Positions 14,076 to 27,766 of a stretch of DNA of 64,000 nt are shown piece by piece. Positions within the stretch are counted from its first letter, which is position 1. Each line of letters begins with the position of its first letter. The stretch is from Opeltia flavorubescens (taxonomy: Eukaryota; Ascomycota; Lecanoromycetes; Teloschistales; Teloschistaceae): positions 558,001 through 622,000 of the forward strand of contig KE546969.1 in assembly GCA_000442125.1 (NCBI GenBank), read 5' to 3'. The position numbers and the translations under genes were made by a program. The notes below the pieces were generated by a model. That model saw only the letters and a list, made by a program, of their open reading frames with translations. It was not told the origin of the DNA and did no database searches.

Positions 14076-16907
14076 TATAATATAGCGAAAAGATTGAAAA
14101 ATAATATATATATTTAAAATAAAAACGTTTAATATAATAAAATCGAATATTATAATTTTAAAAAATTAATATAATAAAATAGGTAAAGTAAAATCTATAT
14201 CTTAAAAATAAAAATAGAAATATAATACTAATAATACTAACTATTATCTACTTTTATATATAATTTCTTTATAACGCCGATTTCTTATTATATTATTAAA
14301 GCGTTAAAAACGACTATAATTAAGCTTTTAATAAGCGTTTAATTATATTATAATAATATTACTATAATTATAAAATAATTAAAATCTTTAACTTATATAA
14401 ATTTTAAATAATATTTATCTTTTTTAACCGAGCCTTCGCTATAACGTATTAAAATAAAGCTCTATTAGTTTATCTAGTTACTTATTATTTATTTAATATA
14501 AGGAGCTATTTTAGAATAAAATATATAATAGATTAATAAAATTATTATTAGTTTTAAATACTTTTAAATAAATTAATACTTATTTTTTATATAATAATTT
14601 CATTCTAGATTAAGCTAGTTTTATAAAATACTAGAGGCTATAAAGCTCTAATCTATTATAGCTTTATTTTATTTTTATATATCGTTTTAATATTAAAGTT
14701 TACTAGTTTATTAAACTATCTACTTTATTTTAAAACTTTTATCGATTTTATAAATTAATTAAAGTATTATCTATTTAATAAATAAAATCGAATATAATAA
14801 ATTATAATAGTTATTAAAATAGAAATTCTAATTTATAATTATTATATACTTAAAATTAACTTTTAAATAGAAAAGAAGAGAATAAATACTAGATAAAATA
14901 GAAAAAAAAGGGATAATAATATATACGCGTATTTTTATAAAAGTTTAAAAAAATAATAATAATATAATTAAAAAGCGGTATTATAGATATCGCGATATAA
15001 TTATTTATAATAAAATATAAAACTTATTATATTAATATTATATTAAAAGCGGGTTAAAAGATATTTTTTAAAAATATATATAAATTAAATTACTAAAGAT
15101 ATATAAATAAAAACGTTATATAATAAATAATTAATTAATAATAAAAAATAAAATTTAAAAAAAAGCGTTTTAATTAATTTAAAAATTTATAGTATAGCGT
15201 TTTCTTTTTTAATAAATAAAAAATAATAATAATTAGATATATTAAAAGCGGACTTTTTTTTAAATACTAATATAAATATCAAATATTTATTATATAATTA
15301 TTCTATTTAACGTTTTTTTAATACCGATTATTTTTAATTTATAGCCGATACTATTTAATTAAAATAATATATTCTAAATATTTAGATTTATAAGTAATTT
15401 ATTTCCTATAAAATTTTCTATTTTAAATATAATTAATAATAAATCGGATTAGTATAAATAATTAATTAAAGTGTATTTATAAATCTAGAATAAACGTTAA
15501 AGCCTTTATAATATATATAATTTCTTTTAAAATTTTTAAAAAGGTTAATTTTAGCTAGTAATATTTTATATTTTATAATATATTTATTGAATTTTAAAAG
15601 GAGATATTTAAATAATATAATTAATAAAAAAGAATTTTAAATAGTTATACTTTTTTTTTAACTATAAAATCTTCTGTATTTTATAATATATTAAGCTACT
15701 AAAAATACTAAAATTCGAATTAAAATATATACTACTATAAATATTTTATAAAAATAAAAAAACTATTATATTTAATCTATAATTTCTTATCTAATTTATA
15801 TATTTTTTTACTATTTAGCTTTTTATATAATAAATTAGAAGTAGATTATAATTTATATAAAATTTTAGGTCTTATTAATTTAAAGGTTAAAAGAAAAAAA
15901 TTATTTAAATTTTTAATAATATTTAATTTAGTAGAAAAAGGCTATTATAATCTACTATATTATATTTTATTAAGATATATTTAGAAGTAGATAAACCGAT
16001 TATATAATTAAATTAGGATTTATAATTAATTTATCCGTTATTATATAATCTAATATTTTTTTAATTTCATTAATAATAATTATAAAATTTAATTTATAGT
16101 TTTATATTATAATATTTACTTGTTAAAATAGTAGAATAGAAGTTATAATATAATAATAGTATAGCTAGTATAAAAGAAAAAGGGCTAGTTATAATCTATA
16201 ATATTATTAGTTATAAAGAGAATTTAATAATAATAAATTCTAGTAATTTCAGGACTTATATTTATAATAAAAAAATCGTAATATATTTTTAATAGAATTT
16301 TAAATATAAATATAAAACGATAAAAATTATAATAAAAAATCTAATTTTCTAAGCTAGTAATAAACGGGGAGGTAAAAGGATAAACTAAGGTTTAATAAAG
16401 TCGAACTCGCTATATAAAATAATTTATAAGTAGATAGTTTAATAATAGAAAAGAGATTAATTAATTAAAGTATTAGATTAAATTAAAAATAAATAATAAT
16501 CTTGATAAAAATAAAATAAATTAAATATACTAGTTATATATTTAATAATAAATAATTAAAGAATATTATTTTATTAATAAACTAATAAGCTTTAAAAATA
16601 AATTTATTATTTTTATACTACTTTTACCTAGTATTTAATGAAAATATTATCTCTAATAATTAATAATTATTATTATTAGGTTTAGATTTTAAACGCGAAA
16701 ATAGTAGATAAAATATAATATAAATTAAAAAAAGGTAGAATTGTAAAATATATATTTATTATTAAAATATATTTAAAAAAAAAATTTAGATTATTAAGTT
16801 AATAATTAACCGTTAAACTAAAATTAGTAAAATTTATATACTAATAAAATTTCGAGTTTATATAAATATAACATTAATTTAATAATAGAGTATTAACCGA
16901 ATTATAA
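14076..16907. other. Unassigned RIP-altered DNA
   Basis: About 2.8 kb between elements A and B1, formerly continuous with 2856-6383 on the left and 24767 onward on the right. No open frame or LTR is visible. A basic, aromatic-rich texture on the plus strand near 14930-15100 faintly recalls a transposase DNA-binding region but is too weak to call. Confidence 0.5.
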
Positions 16908-16912
16908 TAGAT
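16908..16912. repeat. Left target-site duplication of B1 (TAGAT)
   Basis: TAGAT directly precedes the left LTR and recurs at 24762-24766 directly after the right LTR. Confidence 0.88.
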
Positions 16913-17098
16913 TGTTATAATTTTTGCTTGGTTGTATCAGTATATACTATATACATCAATATGCATTATATATACAACGATAGTTGTGCGCACTAGTAGA
17001 TAACAATTAAATAGCGATAAGCTAAGCGAGCTAGCATATAGTTAGCTAGTAGTAGTTAGAGAATATACAACCTTTACTACTATAAAAGATTTCTATTA
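16913..17098 (+). repeat. Left LTR of B1
   Basis: 186-bp direct repeat of 24576-24761, starting TGTTATAATTTTT and ending in a CpA-to-TpA form of TTTCTGCCA. It keeps several CpA and TpG sites, so it is less mutated than the body of the element. Confidence 0.92.
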
Positions 17099-19099
17099 AA
17101 TAGTAGTAATTGATCTAATTTCTTTCGCTATATTTATTTATATCGAAGAAATAATTTATTAATAATTTATCGCACTAGCTTAATAGTACTATAAGTCCTT
17201 TATTTCCGTTTACTATTTTATACTACCTACCGCACGTTTTTAAGCCTTTTTTATAGCTTTTATTAGTAAATTATATATAAATTCTATAAGAACGGATTTA
17301 AACTATTTAATAAACGATTATTTTTATTATTAAAACCACTTATTCTTTTAATCACCCTTTAGTATATAGGCTTTAAGGCTTTTAGACTTAGGGTCTTAAT
17401 AGGGTATAAGCTCAGGTAGCTACGACCTACTTTTCTCGATTATTTTTCTTAAACCTTTTAAGCGAATTTTTTTTGCTTATTTGTTTAAAAACTTTTTACC
17501 TAGCTATTATAGCTATTAGTATTTATATTCTAATATTTAAAAATATTTATTTTAATAACTTTTTTTTAAAGTCTCGGTCTGGCTTATAAATATTTTAAAG
17601 CTAGCTATTAATCCTATTACTAAACTCTCTAAAAACTTTATTATATTAGCCTATTATTTAGCTAAATTTATCGAAATAAATAAAGGTGCTTATTATAAAA
17701 ACGTACCTGCAGATATCGATTATATAATTAACTATATTATTAATAATTCCTCTAGGCTATTTATACTATTTAAAAATCTATTAAACCCTATTATTTATAG
17801 GTATTTAAAATCTAAAAACTTATTTAAAAGTAAGCTTCGTTATTTTTTCCGCTAGACTATAGAAATACTACTATTTTAAAAAGCTGTTAAAAGTTTAGCT
17901 GCCGGTACTTAAGAATTCCGATAATATTCTACTATTTATTAATATTTATCTATTAGACTTTAAATACTATTAGAGTTTATATCGAATTTTTATTAAAAAA
18001 GTAATTTATAAATATAATAAAAAAGAGAAACTATATTATAAATATTAGTTAAAACTACGGTTTTCGGTTATCTATTATCTATTTTAGGTAAGTAATACCT
18101 ATTACTAGGAGTATAGAATAATATTTCTATCTAAAATCTATTATTTTCTTTCGAGATAGATAAAGTAGTAATATAATATATTATCGATTATATAGTATAA
18201 GCTACTTTAATAGAATATAATTCGAGTCTATCTAGGCCAGCAGAATATCTAGGAGCCTAAGGTCTACTAGAACCTCTAGGTTTATCGTCCGGAAGTAATA
18301 GGTGGAATACTTTAGATCTCGGTTACTTTAACCTTTAGTTTAATAAATACTATAATAAAGGTAATATTATTACGGTAAATAAAAATATCTATTATAAAAA
18401 TATTTATTTTTTTATTAAAAGAGTAAAGGATTTAACTATTATTAAAACCGTTTCTATAATAAAAATAAATTTAAATACTTATTTATATAATATAGCTTTA
18501 GTATAATATATAATAAAACTATTAAATATTAAAAGAATTAGTTTAAAAAACGATAAAAATAGTATAAAAGAATAATCGAATTATTTAATAAAATACTTTA
18601 AAAAATCTTCTAGTATAGCTCTTAATAAGTTTATAGTTAAAAAATGTACTATTTAGAATATACGTTTTTAAAAAAAACCAGCTAGCTATATTTAATCTAT
18701 TATTAAATACGCTAAATCTACTAATATTTTAGATATTTATAACTAGTTAACCTTCGTATATTAAAATATTATATTTAAGCTATATATTTTTATCGATCTA
18801 TTAAGCGAAAATATATTAATTTTTTAGTTTATTTCTATATTTAAATTAAAAAAAGATTTATAATTTAATATATACTATAAACGTTCTAAAATACTAATTT
18901 TATTATCTTTTAATAAGCCTTAAGAAAATATTTTACCTCGGCCTAATAATTTTAATAGATATCTAAAAGTTTCCCTTTAAAGTAATTAATTTTATTAATT
19001 TCCCTAGTATTAAAAGTAATAATTTAAATAATTATTTATACCTTAATAGTAATACTTTTAAAATACTATTTATCTAAATACTTTTTAAAATACGTATCG

Positions 19100-19650
19100 A
19101 CCTTAAAGTTAAATTCAAAACTTCGGCTAAAATATATATCCAAATATTTAAAACGCTTATTCAAACGTTTAATATTCTTATTAAAGCGGATAGTAAAATA
19201 TTCAATATCTATTATACAGCTAAAATCCGCCTATACAAAAACAACTTATGTTACCCGCCCTTTAAAAGTCTATTTAAAATTAGTATCCTTTTATAAATTA
19301 ACAAAATTTTTAACGATTTTAAGGATATCCAAACGCTTAAAAGCAAAATCAAAACCGTAGCTATAGCAGGAACAACTTTGGTAATAATTGGCAATAACAG
19401 CGACCAAAAACTACTGCGTTTTATATATCTATAAAGGATTTCCACGAAGAAAACAATAAAAACATTGCACCAACAGAGGAAGTTATCTATAACCACCCAG
19501 ACCACACACCTTATTTTAATAAGGGCAATGGACAATTATAGGAGAATAACTTAAATAGCCTTTAGAAATCAACTATAAATAACTTATAAAGCTATCCAGA
19601 AAGCTTTTCAGGCTATAATAATTACTTTTTCGCTAGTTTTATAAGTGCGG
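19100..19650. other. RIP-sheltered patch in the gag-like region of B1
   Basis: From about 19100 to 19650 the plus strand suddenly carries many CpA dinucleotides (A/C-rich, G-poor) and several TpG, whereas flanks on either side have nearly none. The aligned part of B2 (about 54740-54990 on the other strand) is fully TpA-shifted, so the shelter belongs to this copy, not to the family's base composition. Gene conversion or recombination with an unmutated copy, or patchy RIP, would explain it. The only long open frame of the window (19251-19535, minus strand) is antisense here and is judged a by-product of the local lack of TAA and TAG. Confidence 0.75.
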
Positions 19651-22479
19651 TTCAAGCTTAAACTATTAAATATAATAGATATTATATTATATTTTTATCT
19701 AAAAATAAACTTTATAGTTATTTGCGTACTAGCTATAATAAGTAAAAATCATTTAATCCTACGCCTATTATAGTCGCTTCGCCTATATATCTAACGAAAA
19801 TCGTTAAATCTACAGCTAAAAAGGACGATATTAGATTAGGTTATAGATTTTATACCTACAGTTATATTAAAACGCCTATTAAAATATATCTAGATAAATT
19901 TAAAAAATCTATTTATTTAGATTTAAGCTGTAGTTTTACTATAGTAAATAGACGATTTCTTATAAAAATATTACCTAGCTACAAAATTCTTACTATATTT
20001 TAACCTCTAACTATAAGAGGCTTTAGTACTAACCTATATAAAACGAAAAATTATATTATTTAAGCGATATTTTTTCCTACTATAATAAGCGACGGTACCT
20101 AAATTTTGGTTTATATTAAAAAAGAGCTTTATATTATAAACGACCTATAAGCGAATATATTAGTCGGTAATAATATTATAGTCCTAGAATAAATCTCTTT
20201 TTATCTAATAAACTTAAAAATAACTATTAGTAGCTATAAAAACGCTATTATATATATTACTACTATAAAAATACCTTTTTCTATATTTAAAGTCAAAGCC
20301 TCGATATATACTCTAGTGCCTGCTATATCCGAAGCTATAATACCGGTTTCAGCTAAAAGATTGCCTATAAATCGGGATTTATTTTTTAAGCCCGTTGAAA
20401 TAAATATAGCTATAGCTCTTTTTACTTATATCGTAGATAGTAAAATAATATATATCTTAGCCCGTAATAAAATAAACTAAAATATATATTTACCGGTAAA
20501 ATTTAATTTTAGTACTATTACGGATATTGCCTATAACAATTATTTTTTATACGACGTACTTAAAGACCTAACTATACGTATACTAAAAATATCGAAAAAA
20601 TCACTGTTTTCAAATACTTTTATAGATATTTACTATATAAATTTAGCTATAAACGACTTAAATTATATCGAAAACCCTATTAAAAACGTATATAAAATAA
20701 TATCTTCTAGTTCCGACGAAATAAATCCTTACAAGATAAAATAGATAGATCTATTATAAATAGAATAAAAATTATCTAATAGAATAATAATATTTAGCAA
20801 TATATACTAAAGATAAGCGCTAAAAATACTTATTAGGGAATTTCCTATACTATAAGTCGACGAAGGATTTATTAAAATATTTAAGGATAAATAAATAAAG
20901 CTTTCGTTTAAAAATAATTAGTAAAATTTACTTAAATATAAGTTTAAAATCTATTCTATTAATATTAAAGATTATTAAATTATTAATAATACGTTTAATA
21001 AAATATATCGTCTAGATTATATAGAATAAACGACTAATTCTACTCTATTCTCCTTTTTAGTCTTTATTATTTAAAAGGAAACTCCTAAAAAAAAAAAAAA
21101 ACAGTCGTTAATATCCGTAACCTTAACGAAATATTTATTTATAATATTTATACTATAATTTTATAATCCAAAATTATATTATTTTTAAAAGGTTATATCT
21201 ATATCGCTATACTAGATATAATTAATTTTTTTTATTAATAGCGCGTTTATTTAATAAAGAAATATATACTTATTACTATAACCTATTATAGCTAAAAAAC
21301 GTTTTTAATATCTATTATAGGTTATATAAATTTAATAGCTTATATTTAACAATAAATTAATAATATTTTAAAGTACCTAAAATATTTCTATATATATATT
21401 AATAATATTATATTAGAAGCTCGGTTATTTAAAAAATATTTATCTAATTTTAAAAAGCTTTTTTACTTATTAATAGATAAAAACGTTTTAATTTCTTTTA
21501 AAAAAGTTTTTTTAAACTATCTAGACGTTAAACTATTAAATTAAAGAATAAATTCTTTTAGTTTAATTATAGAAAAAAATAAACTTATAATAATTTCTTA
21601 AATATAATATCTAAAAATATTTAATAAGCTAGAATACTATCTAGACCTTATAGAATATCTTTATTAATACGTTTATTTCTATATATAAATAACAAGGCCG
21701 CTATAAAATTTTAAAACGCTTATATTTAAAAACGTACTAAAATCTAGTATAAATTAAAGGATATACTTTTTTAAATATTAATTAGAATTACTAAACTTTA
21801 TATAAAAAACGTCGTTTTTATTATTCTAGAAAGTACTTTTAAAGTTTATTATTCTAAAATATTTTAACTCTAATAAAAAAATATAAATTAACTTAGATAT
21901 ATTAAAGGAATTTAATTTTAGTATTATAGTATTTTATATTAAATCTAATACTATTATATTAATAAGTAAATAGCCTATAAAAACGGTTATATAGCTAATA
22001 TTGTTTCTATTATATTTATTTATTACCGCGGAAATAAATTATTAGCCTATAAAACTCGAAATTATAGGTTTCGTTTAGATATTAAAAAAGATTCGATATT
22101 TAATAAAGTTATTTAAATATACTATTATTATTTAAACTAATTATTCGGCTATTTATAATATTATTAAAAGAATATTAATTATAAGCTTAATATCCATTAT
22201 AAGAACTAATATTAAATATATCTATACTAGTTAATATCTATACTAATTTAATCTAGAAATTCGATATAAACTAAAAAAAAGAATATATTATTCCCGATAT
22301 ATTATCTAGACTAGCTAGTCTAAACTTTAATCTACCTTTTAATAGCTAAGATTACAGCGAACTTAATAAGTTTAATACTATAGAGGTTAATTTTACTATA
22401 ACTCTTATCTAAATAAATAACTTTTTATATAAAAACGTAGTTATAGGCTATTAAAACGACCTCTAATAGAAAAAAATAT

Positions 22480-22870
22480 CCCAGCAGTTTAATAAAAATA
22501 ACGTACTAGGCGATAAAGACGCCTTTAAAATTCCTTTTATACACGGTAGTATTATAACGGATTACTCACATTTAACTATTTATACTCAAAATACTATATA
22601 AAATAGGCGTGAATTAAAATATAGAACTGAAAATCGTATATAAACTAACGCTTAAAATACTTTAAATAGTTAAATTCAGGATCCGCCGATTACTAATTTC
22701 GATAGTTAAAATAATAATTAATAGGCGGCGGCGATTCCGTAATCAACTCCGTCTATTCCGCAAGCTCCACTAATACAAAACCTTTAAAATAATACGCCTC
22801 TAGCAGCACTTTATACTTCGATTCCTATATAAAATATACCTAAATTAGAATATAAAGATTTAAATACTAT
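22480..22870. other. Second partly RIP-sheltered patch in B1
   Basis: CpA dinucleotides and GC-rich words such as CCCAGCAG, GATCCGCCG and GCAAGCTCC return here after kilobases without them, then vanish near 22870. The patch lies between the RNase H and integrase regions. Its edges are soft compared with the patch at 19100-19650. Confidence 0.6.
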
Positions 22871-24575
22871 ATAAAATAATATATTAAAACTTATTTTTTA
22901 TATTAATTATATTACTAGACTTTAAAGATTATATATACCGTTTAAAGCAGTAAAAAATATTATTACTATAATNTATAATAAAAGATACCTAGAATCTTAT
23001 AAAATATATTATTCTATTATTATAGAATATTATATATATAGTTTAATAAAACTATTAAAGTTTTATTTTTATTATTATCTTTAATATAAAATTATAAAGA
23101 CTAAAAAATATCTATTTTATAGTTTACTATAACTAATTTTTTCGCCTAAATTACCGTTTTACACGATATTTATTAATTTTATTCTAGCTATACCTATTAT
23201 ACCTAATAATTTAGATATAATTTTATTTATAACGGATAAATTTACTAAAAGAATTACTTTTATTATTAGTAAAAAACTTTTTCTATTATAAAATAGATTT
23301 TTATACTATTAAATAGACTTTAAATAGCTAATTAAAGCTTACTAAAAATTATTATTTCTAATAAAAATTATAAATTTTTATCCGAACTATAAACTATATT
23401 ATTTAAAATATTTAATATAAATTTATTATATTTAATAATATATTATCTTTAAATTAATAATTCCTTTAAACGAACTAATTAAATAGCTAAAATTACTCTT
23501 AAATATCTTATCTATAAATTAGAAAAACCTACTCTTTAGCCTATTATTTTATTTAGGATATAGACTATTTTAAATAATTTTATCTCTTTAACTATTAGAA
23601 ATTAAATAGTAAATAAAGTAGCCTATAAATTTAAACTAAAAGCAGCTCTAAATCTTTTTAATACCGTTTTAAAAAAAATAAAAGTAAACTATATTATATT
23701 ATATATTAAACCTTTAAATATAATCTTTTTTATTTAAATAGAATTAAAACGCTATTATAATTATAAATACTAGCCGATATTTTTTAAAACTAGTAATGAG
23801 GTTTTACTATATTTATATAAAGATTATTCTATACTAGTTACTAATATACCTATTAAAATGAAGCTATTGTAGTAGTATATTAAGCTATTTAAAATTACGA
23901 AAAAAGTTAAACGCCTAGTATACCGATTTAATATATCTAGATATTAGAATATATACCTTATATTCTTTATTATATATTTAGAACCGTCCGAACCCCTTTA
24001 AATAAACCCGTTTTACTATCTAGAATCTAATTTCCTAGAGACTATCGCGATAGAAGGCGATATAGAGGAATAAAAGTTATAAAAAATAAAACAACTTCTT
24101 AATAAACGAACTATATAAAAAGATAAAAATTATATAATTAATAGTATTATATAAAGGACCTTAATAACGTTTAGGAACTTATTAATAATTATAAGCGCGA
24201 AATATATTAACGCGAAATCTATCTAGAGTAAAATATCTATAACGCTAATTAAGGAGTTTAAGAAAATTAACGAGGCTAACGTAAATAAACGGGTTGCGTA
24301 AATATTAAAACGTTTACTATTTTTTAATAGGTTTATATAGAGTTGCTATATAAACTGTATAGGAGGTCTATAAAAGAGTTTAATAAACGGTTATTTTGCT
24401 ATATAAAATAGTATATATTTAGGCGTTCTAGTATAAGGGAAAATGGTTTCGAAGGTACTTGAGCTTATAGCGCTATAGCAAATGGGTTATAGCTATACGA
24501 AATGGTTTATAGTATAGGTATATAATATAGGATATAATAGCGAGGTCGCTATAGTTTTTTTTTATTAGCGGCACT

Positions 24576-24761
24576 TGTTATAATTTTTACTTAATTATAT
24601 CAGTATATACTATATATATCAATATATATTATATACACAACGATGGTTGTACGCACTAGTAGATAACGATTAGATAGCGATAAGCTAAGCGAGCTAGCAT
24701 ATAGTCAGCTGGCAGTAGTTAGAGAATATGCAACCTTTACTACTACAAGAGATTTCTGCCA
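24576..24761 (+). repeat. Right LTR of B1
   Basis: 186 bp, ending TTTCTGCCA, followed by the TAGAT duplication. It differs from the left LTR almost only by C/T and G/A changes, in both directions, so each LTR was hit independently. Confidence 0.92.
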
Positions 24762-24766
24762 TAGAT
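24762..24766. repeat. Right target-site duplication of B1 (TAGAT)
   Basis: Identical to 16908-16912. Confidence 0.88.
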
Positions 24767-26873
24767 TTTATAAAAGAAGCGTATATATATTACTTAAAAT
24801 TTATTAAAATAACCCGGTTAATAAATTAAACAAATAGTTTAATATATAAATTTGATAAAATAACTATATAAACTATATATTAAAATTTTTAAAATCGTTT
24901 ATTATATTAAGCTCGATTTTAATTTTTATTTATTTTTTTATATATTTAATAAACTTTAAATAATTATTATTATTATTTATAAGGCTATTCGCGCTATAGC
25001 GACCTTTTTAATATTAGATTCTAAAATATTATATATTTATTATTTTTATAAAGGCTTTAAATTTAAAGGGACTTATATATAAATATTTTACTTTTATATT
25101 TTTATTAATAGCTTTAAACTTTACTAAAGAATATAATGATATATATATACGCCTTTATAATAATAAATTCTACTTTAAATTATTCTATCGGTTACTAATT
25201 ATTATAGTTATAAATTTTAATTTATCTATTTCAGTCCGTTATATTAAAAATAAAAAGAAATTTTTAATAGTATAAGAATATAAATAGATATTTACTTATA
25301 TATTTTATCCCTTTTTATTATTATAATAGAAGCTCGGTTATAAATTTCGGTTTATAGTTAATAAAGTAGGTATAATTAACGGCTCGGTTTTAAAGTAAAT
25401 ACTTAACTATAAATTCTATTCTAAATTTAAAAAAGAAGGTATTAATAATACTCTAATATTAAATAATTCTAGTTTTAATAGCTTATTTAAATTAATAATA
25501 CAATTTTTAAAATAAATCGGTAATAAGTATATAATAGGCGAAGCGTTTTTATTTTTAAGATTTTTTTATTTTTTTACCCTTTTAATAAGTATTTTAAAGA
25601 TTTTATTTTTATAAATATCTATTAAATTTTTTTAAATATTTAATATCTATATATATATATTTATCGCGATATTAATTAGTATTTAAGTTAAGATTATCGT
25701 TAAATATTATAATAATATATTTTATATTTATTTATTTTCGAATTTTAATATTCGCCTTTTACTATTATAGAAGTATTTAATAAAAGTATAGCGGATATTA
25801 ATAATAACTATAATTAACGACCTAAATTTAATAACTTTAAGTATATAAATAGTATCTAGATATTAACCTAAATTATAGTTTATATCTTAGAAGTAAACGG
25901 CGATTAATACTTTTATAAATATATTTATAAAGAAATATAGCTTATTTTATAAATAATAAATCTAAGTCCGTTTGTAATAATAAGATATTATATATTTTTA
26001 AATAGTATATTATCTAGAATATAGTAAATAAAAATATTCTCGTCTAATAGTTCAGCTTTTAAAATAATATATATAGATTTTTTATTAATAAAATTATAAT
26101 AATCGCGGATTATATTCTAAATATATTTTATTATATAAGCCCGGAACTCGCTTATTAAATTATAAATCTACTGCTAGCTATTAACTCGATATCGCTTATA
26201 ATCTAAATAAATTAGATAAACTTTATATACTTCTTCTTTTATTAATTTTAATTTAATATCTAAATTTAACTTTTTAAACTTTTAATTAAATTATTAAATT
26301 ATTTTATTCTATTTATTTTATATTAATATACTTAATTTAACTAGATTATCCTCTAACTAGATTCCTTTATATTTAATATTTAAAAAGATATAAACTATAA
26401 TTATAACTTTTATAGATTTAAAAACGAGTATATATATTTTCAAAAATTAAAAAAGCTAGCGCTATTTAGTACCGTCCTATAGTAATTATTATATAAGCTC
26501 GCTATTTAAATTATTTAAATCGCTTTATTTTAATTTAGATTAGTTTAATCCGGTTAAATCGCTATCCTATATATTACGCGGGAGATATAACCTATATTAT
26601 ACTTTTATAACGAATTTTAACTTAAACGGTATTTTAAAACTTTTTTATAATATATATTAGTTTTATTATTTATAAAATATATTAAATATTGATTTAATAA
26701 TTTTAATAGTAATTTAAAGTTTATTAATATTTAGCTTACTAATAAATACTTTATTATTAAATATATTACTATTATTTAACTCGAATTTTCTAATATTATT
26801 TTAAAGTCGAGGGTTAATATTTTAATTAAATATTAATAGTTATCAGCTATAGGGCCCTAATAAATTATAGTAC
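24767..26873. other. Unassigned RIP-altered DNA
   Basis: About 2.1 kb between B1 and C1, continuous with 14076-16907 before B1 inserted. Strongly TpA-shifted, no open frame, no LTR or inverted repeat found, no family recognised. Confidence 0.5.
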
Positions 26874-26935
26874 TACCTTATGGCCATATCGATGATTTGA
26901 GACACTCGCTAGAGAAGGACTAGAGAAAGTGTCAA

Positions 26936-26953
26936 CACCTACTATAGTAGGTG
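26936..26953. repeat. 18-bp perfect palindrome in C1
   Basis: CACCTACTATAGTAGGTG is its own reverse complement. It is framed by GTGTCAA (26929-26935) and TTGACAC (26964-26970), so a larger interrupted hairpin is possible. Another inverted pair, GACACT/AGTGTC, lies at 26901-26906 and 26928-26933. C2 holds the matching near-palindrome at about 51749-51766. Confidence 0.9.
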
Positions 26954-27653
26954 CTGGCACCGTTTGACACCTTCTCGATACCTACTTAGTAGGGGCTTAA
27001 AACCCACTTTTCGTATTAAACCTTCTCAGGTATCAGGTATCAGGTGCTAAAAATAGAAAAAAAATAGTATTATATAGTAGATTTTCTAACGTAATACTAT
27101 TTTATATAGATATATCGATAGATCGATTTAAATTCGTTTTTTATAAGGAAACTATCTAATTTNAACTCGTNTAAAATTTTTTTAAAGCTATTTTCTAGGC
27201 TAACTATAATAGGTATATAANTTTAGGTCGNGATTATATAAGCTATTTATTCTAGACTATACGCTAATTTTATAATATTTAAANTATTTTAGCTTATTTA
27301 TATTACGTAATATTATTTTACCTTAGAAATTTTCTAAAATTTTTTTAAGTACTTTTAAGCACCTGAATCCTGGCACTTAACTCCTTAAAAACACCTAAAA
27401 AACACCTAAAACCTAATACCTAACACCTGATACCTTCTAGAGAGAGTTTTAAACTAGATAAAAGTTTTTTTATATAATAGGCTAATAGAGCAGCTATATT
27501 TCTTTTATTTAGTTTCATTACGTAAGCTATAAGACTAGCGCCTTTTTTATAAAATTAAAAATAAAAATTTTATTTTAACCCTTTTTAATTAAAATACATT
27601 TTAGCATCTATTACCTAACACCTGATACTTTCTGGAGAAAGTATCTACCGAGG

Positions 27654-27679
27654 AAATACTAGGTAATTACCTAGTATTT
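27654..27679. repeat. 26-bp perfect palindrome in C1
   Basis: Each 13-nt arm is AAATACTAGGTAA followed directly by its reverse complement, with no spacer. C2 carries the same core at 51028-51051. Conservation of a spacerless palindrome in two otherwise diverged copies suggests it is part of the element's structure. Confidence 0.9.
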
Positions 27680-27766
27680 ACTCGATTAATACCTCTTCAC
27701 TCTCTCTAGCCTATTTTAATACTATCTTAAAAAGGTATCTCAAATTATCGACGGGCCTATAAGGTA

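Larger units (their letters stand above)
16913..24761 (+). mobile_element. Ty3/Gypsy fossil B1
   Basis: A structurally complete but broken LTR retrotransposon of 7,849 bp with 186-bp LTRs and a perfect TAGAT duplication. Plus-strand parts with family-typical residues are: a gag-like region at about 17300-19700, an aspartic-protease-like region at about 19820-20210, reverse transcriptase at about 20870-21480, RNase H at about 21850-22150, integrase at about 22900-23560 and a chromodomain-like C-terminal region at about 24030-24200. RIP load is uneven: patches at about 19100-19650 and 22480-22870 keep many CpA sites while the rest has almost none. Breaks are very numerous. It shares its sequence with B2 but not with A or D. 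It inserted into AT-rich DNA. Confidence 0.9.
26876..27764 (+). mobile_element. Palindrome-rich TIR element C1 (non-autonomous DNA transposon)
   Basis: An 889-bp element with imperfect terminal inverted repeats of about 27 bp: the left end starts CCTTATGGCC and the right end, reverse-complemented, starts CCTTATAGGCCC, and both contain TCGATRATTTGAGA. TA flanks each end (26874-26875 and 27765-27766), as expected for Tc1/mariner-type insertion, though the superfamily call is tentative. Its inverted homologue is C2. No coding capacity is visible. The ends (26876-27055 and 27345-27764) keep CpA while the centre is AT-rich, so the element was hit by RIP only in part. It contains 18-bp and 26-bp perfect palindromes and repeated ACCTAACACCTGATACC-like subterminal words. 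Confidence 0.8.

Noticed and set aside
14930-15100. Mutator-like transposase DNA-binding region
   Set aside because: Only a faint basic, aromatic-rich texture is present; no catalytic motifs or terminal inverted repeats were found.
19251-19535. 94-codon open frame on the minus strand, the only long one in the window
   Set aside because: It is antisense to the gag-like region of B1, lies inside a patch that simply lacks RIP-made TAA/TAG, is rich in hydrophobic residues with no domain, and has no ribosome-binding or promoter context.
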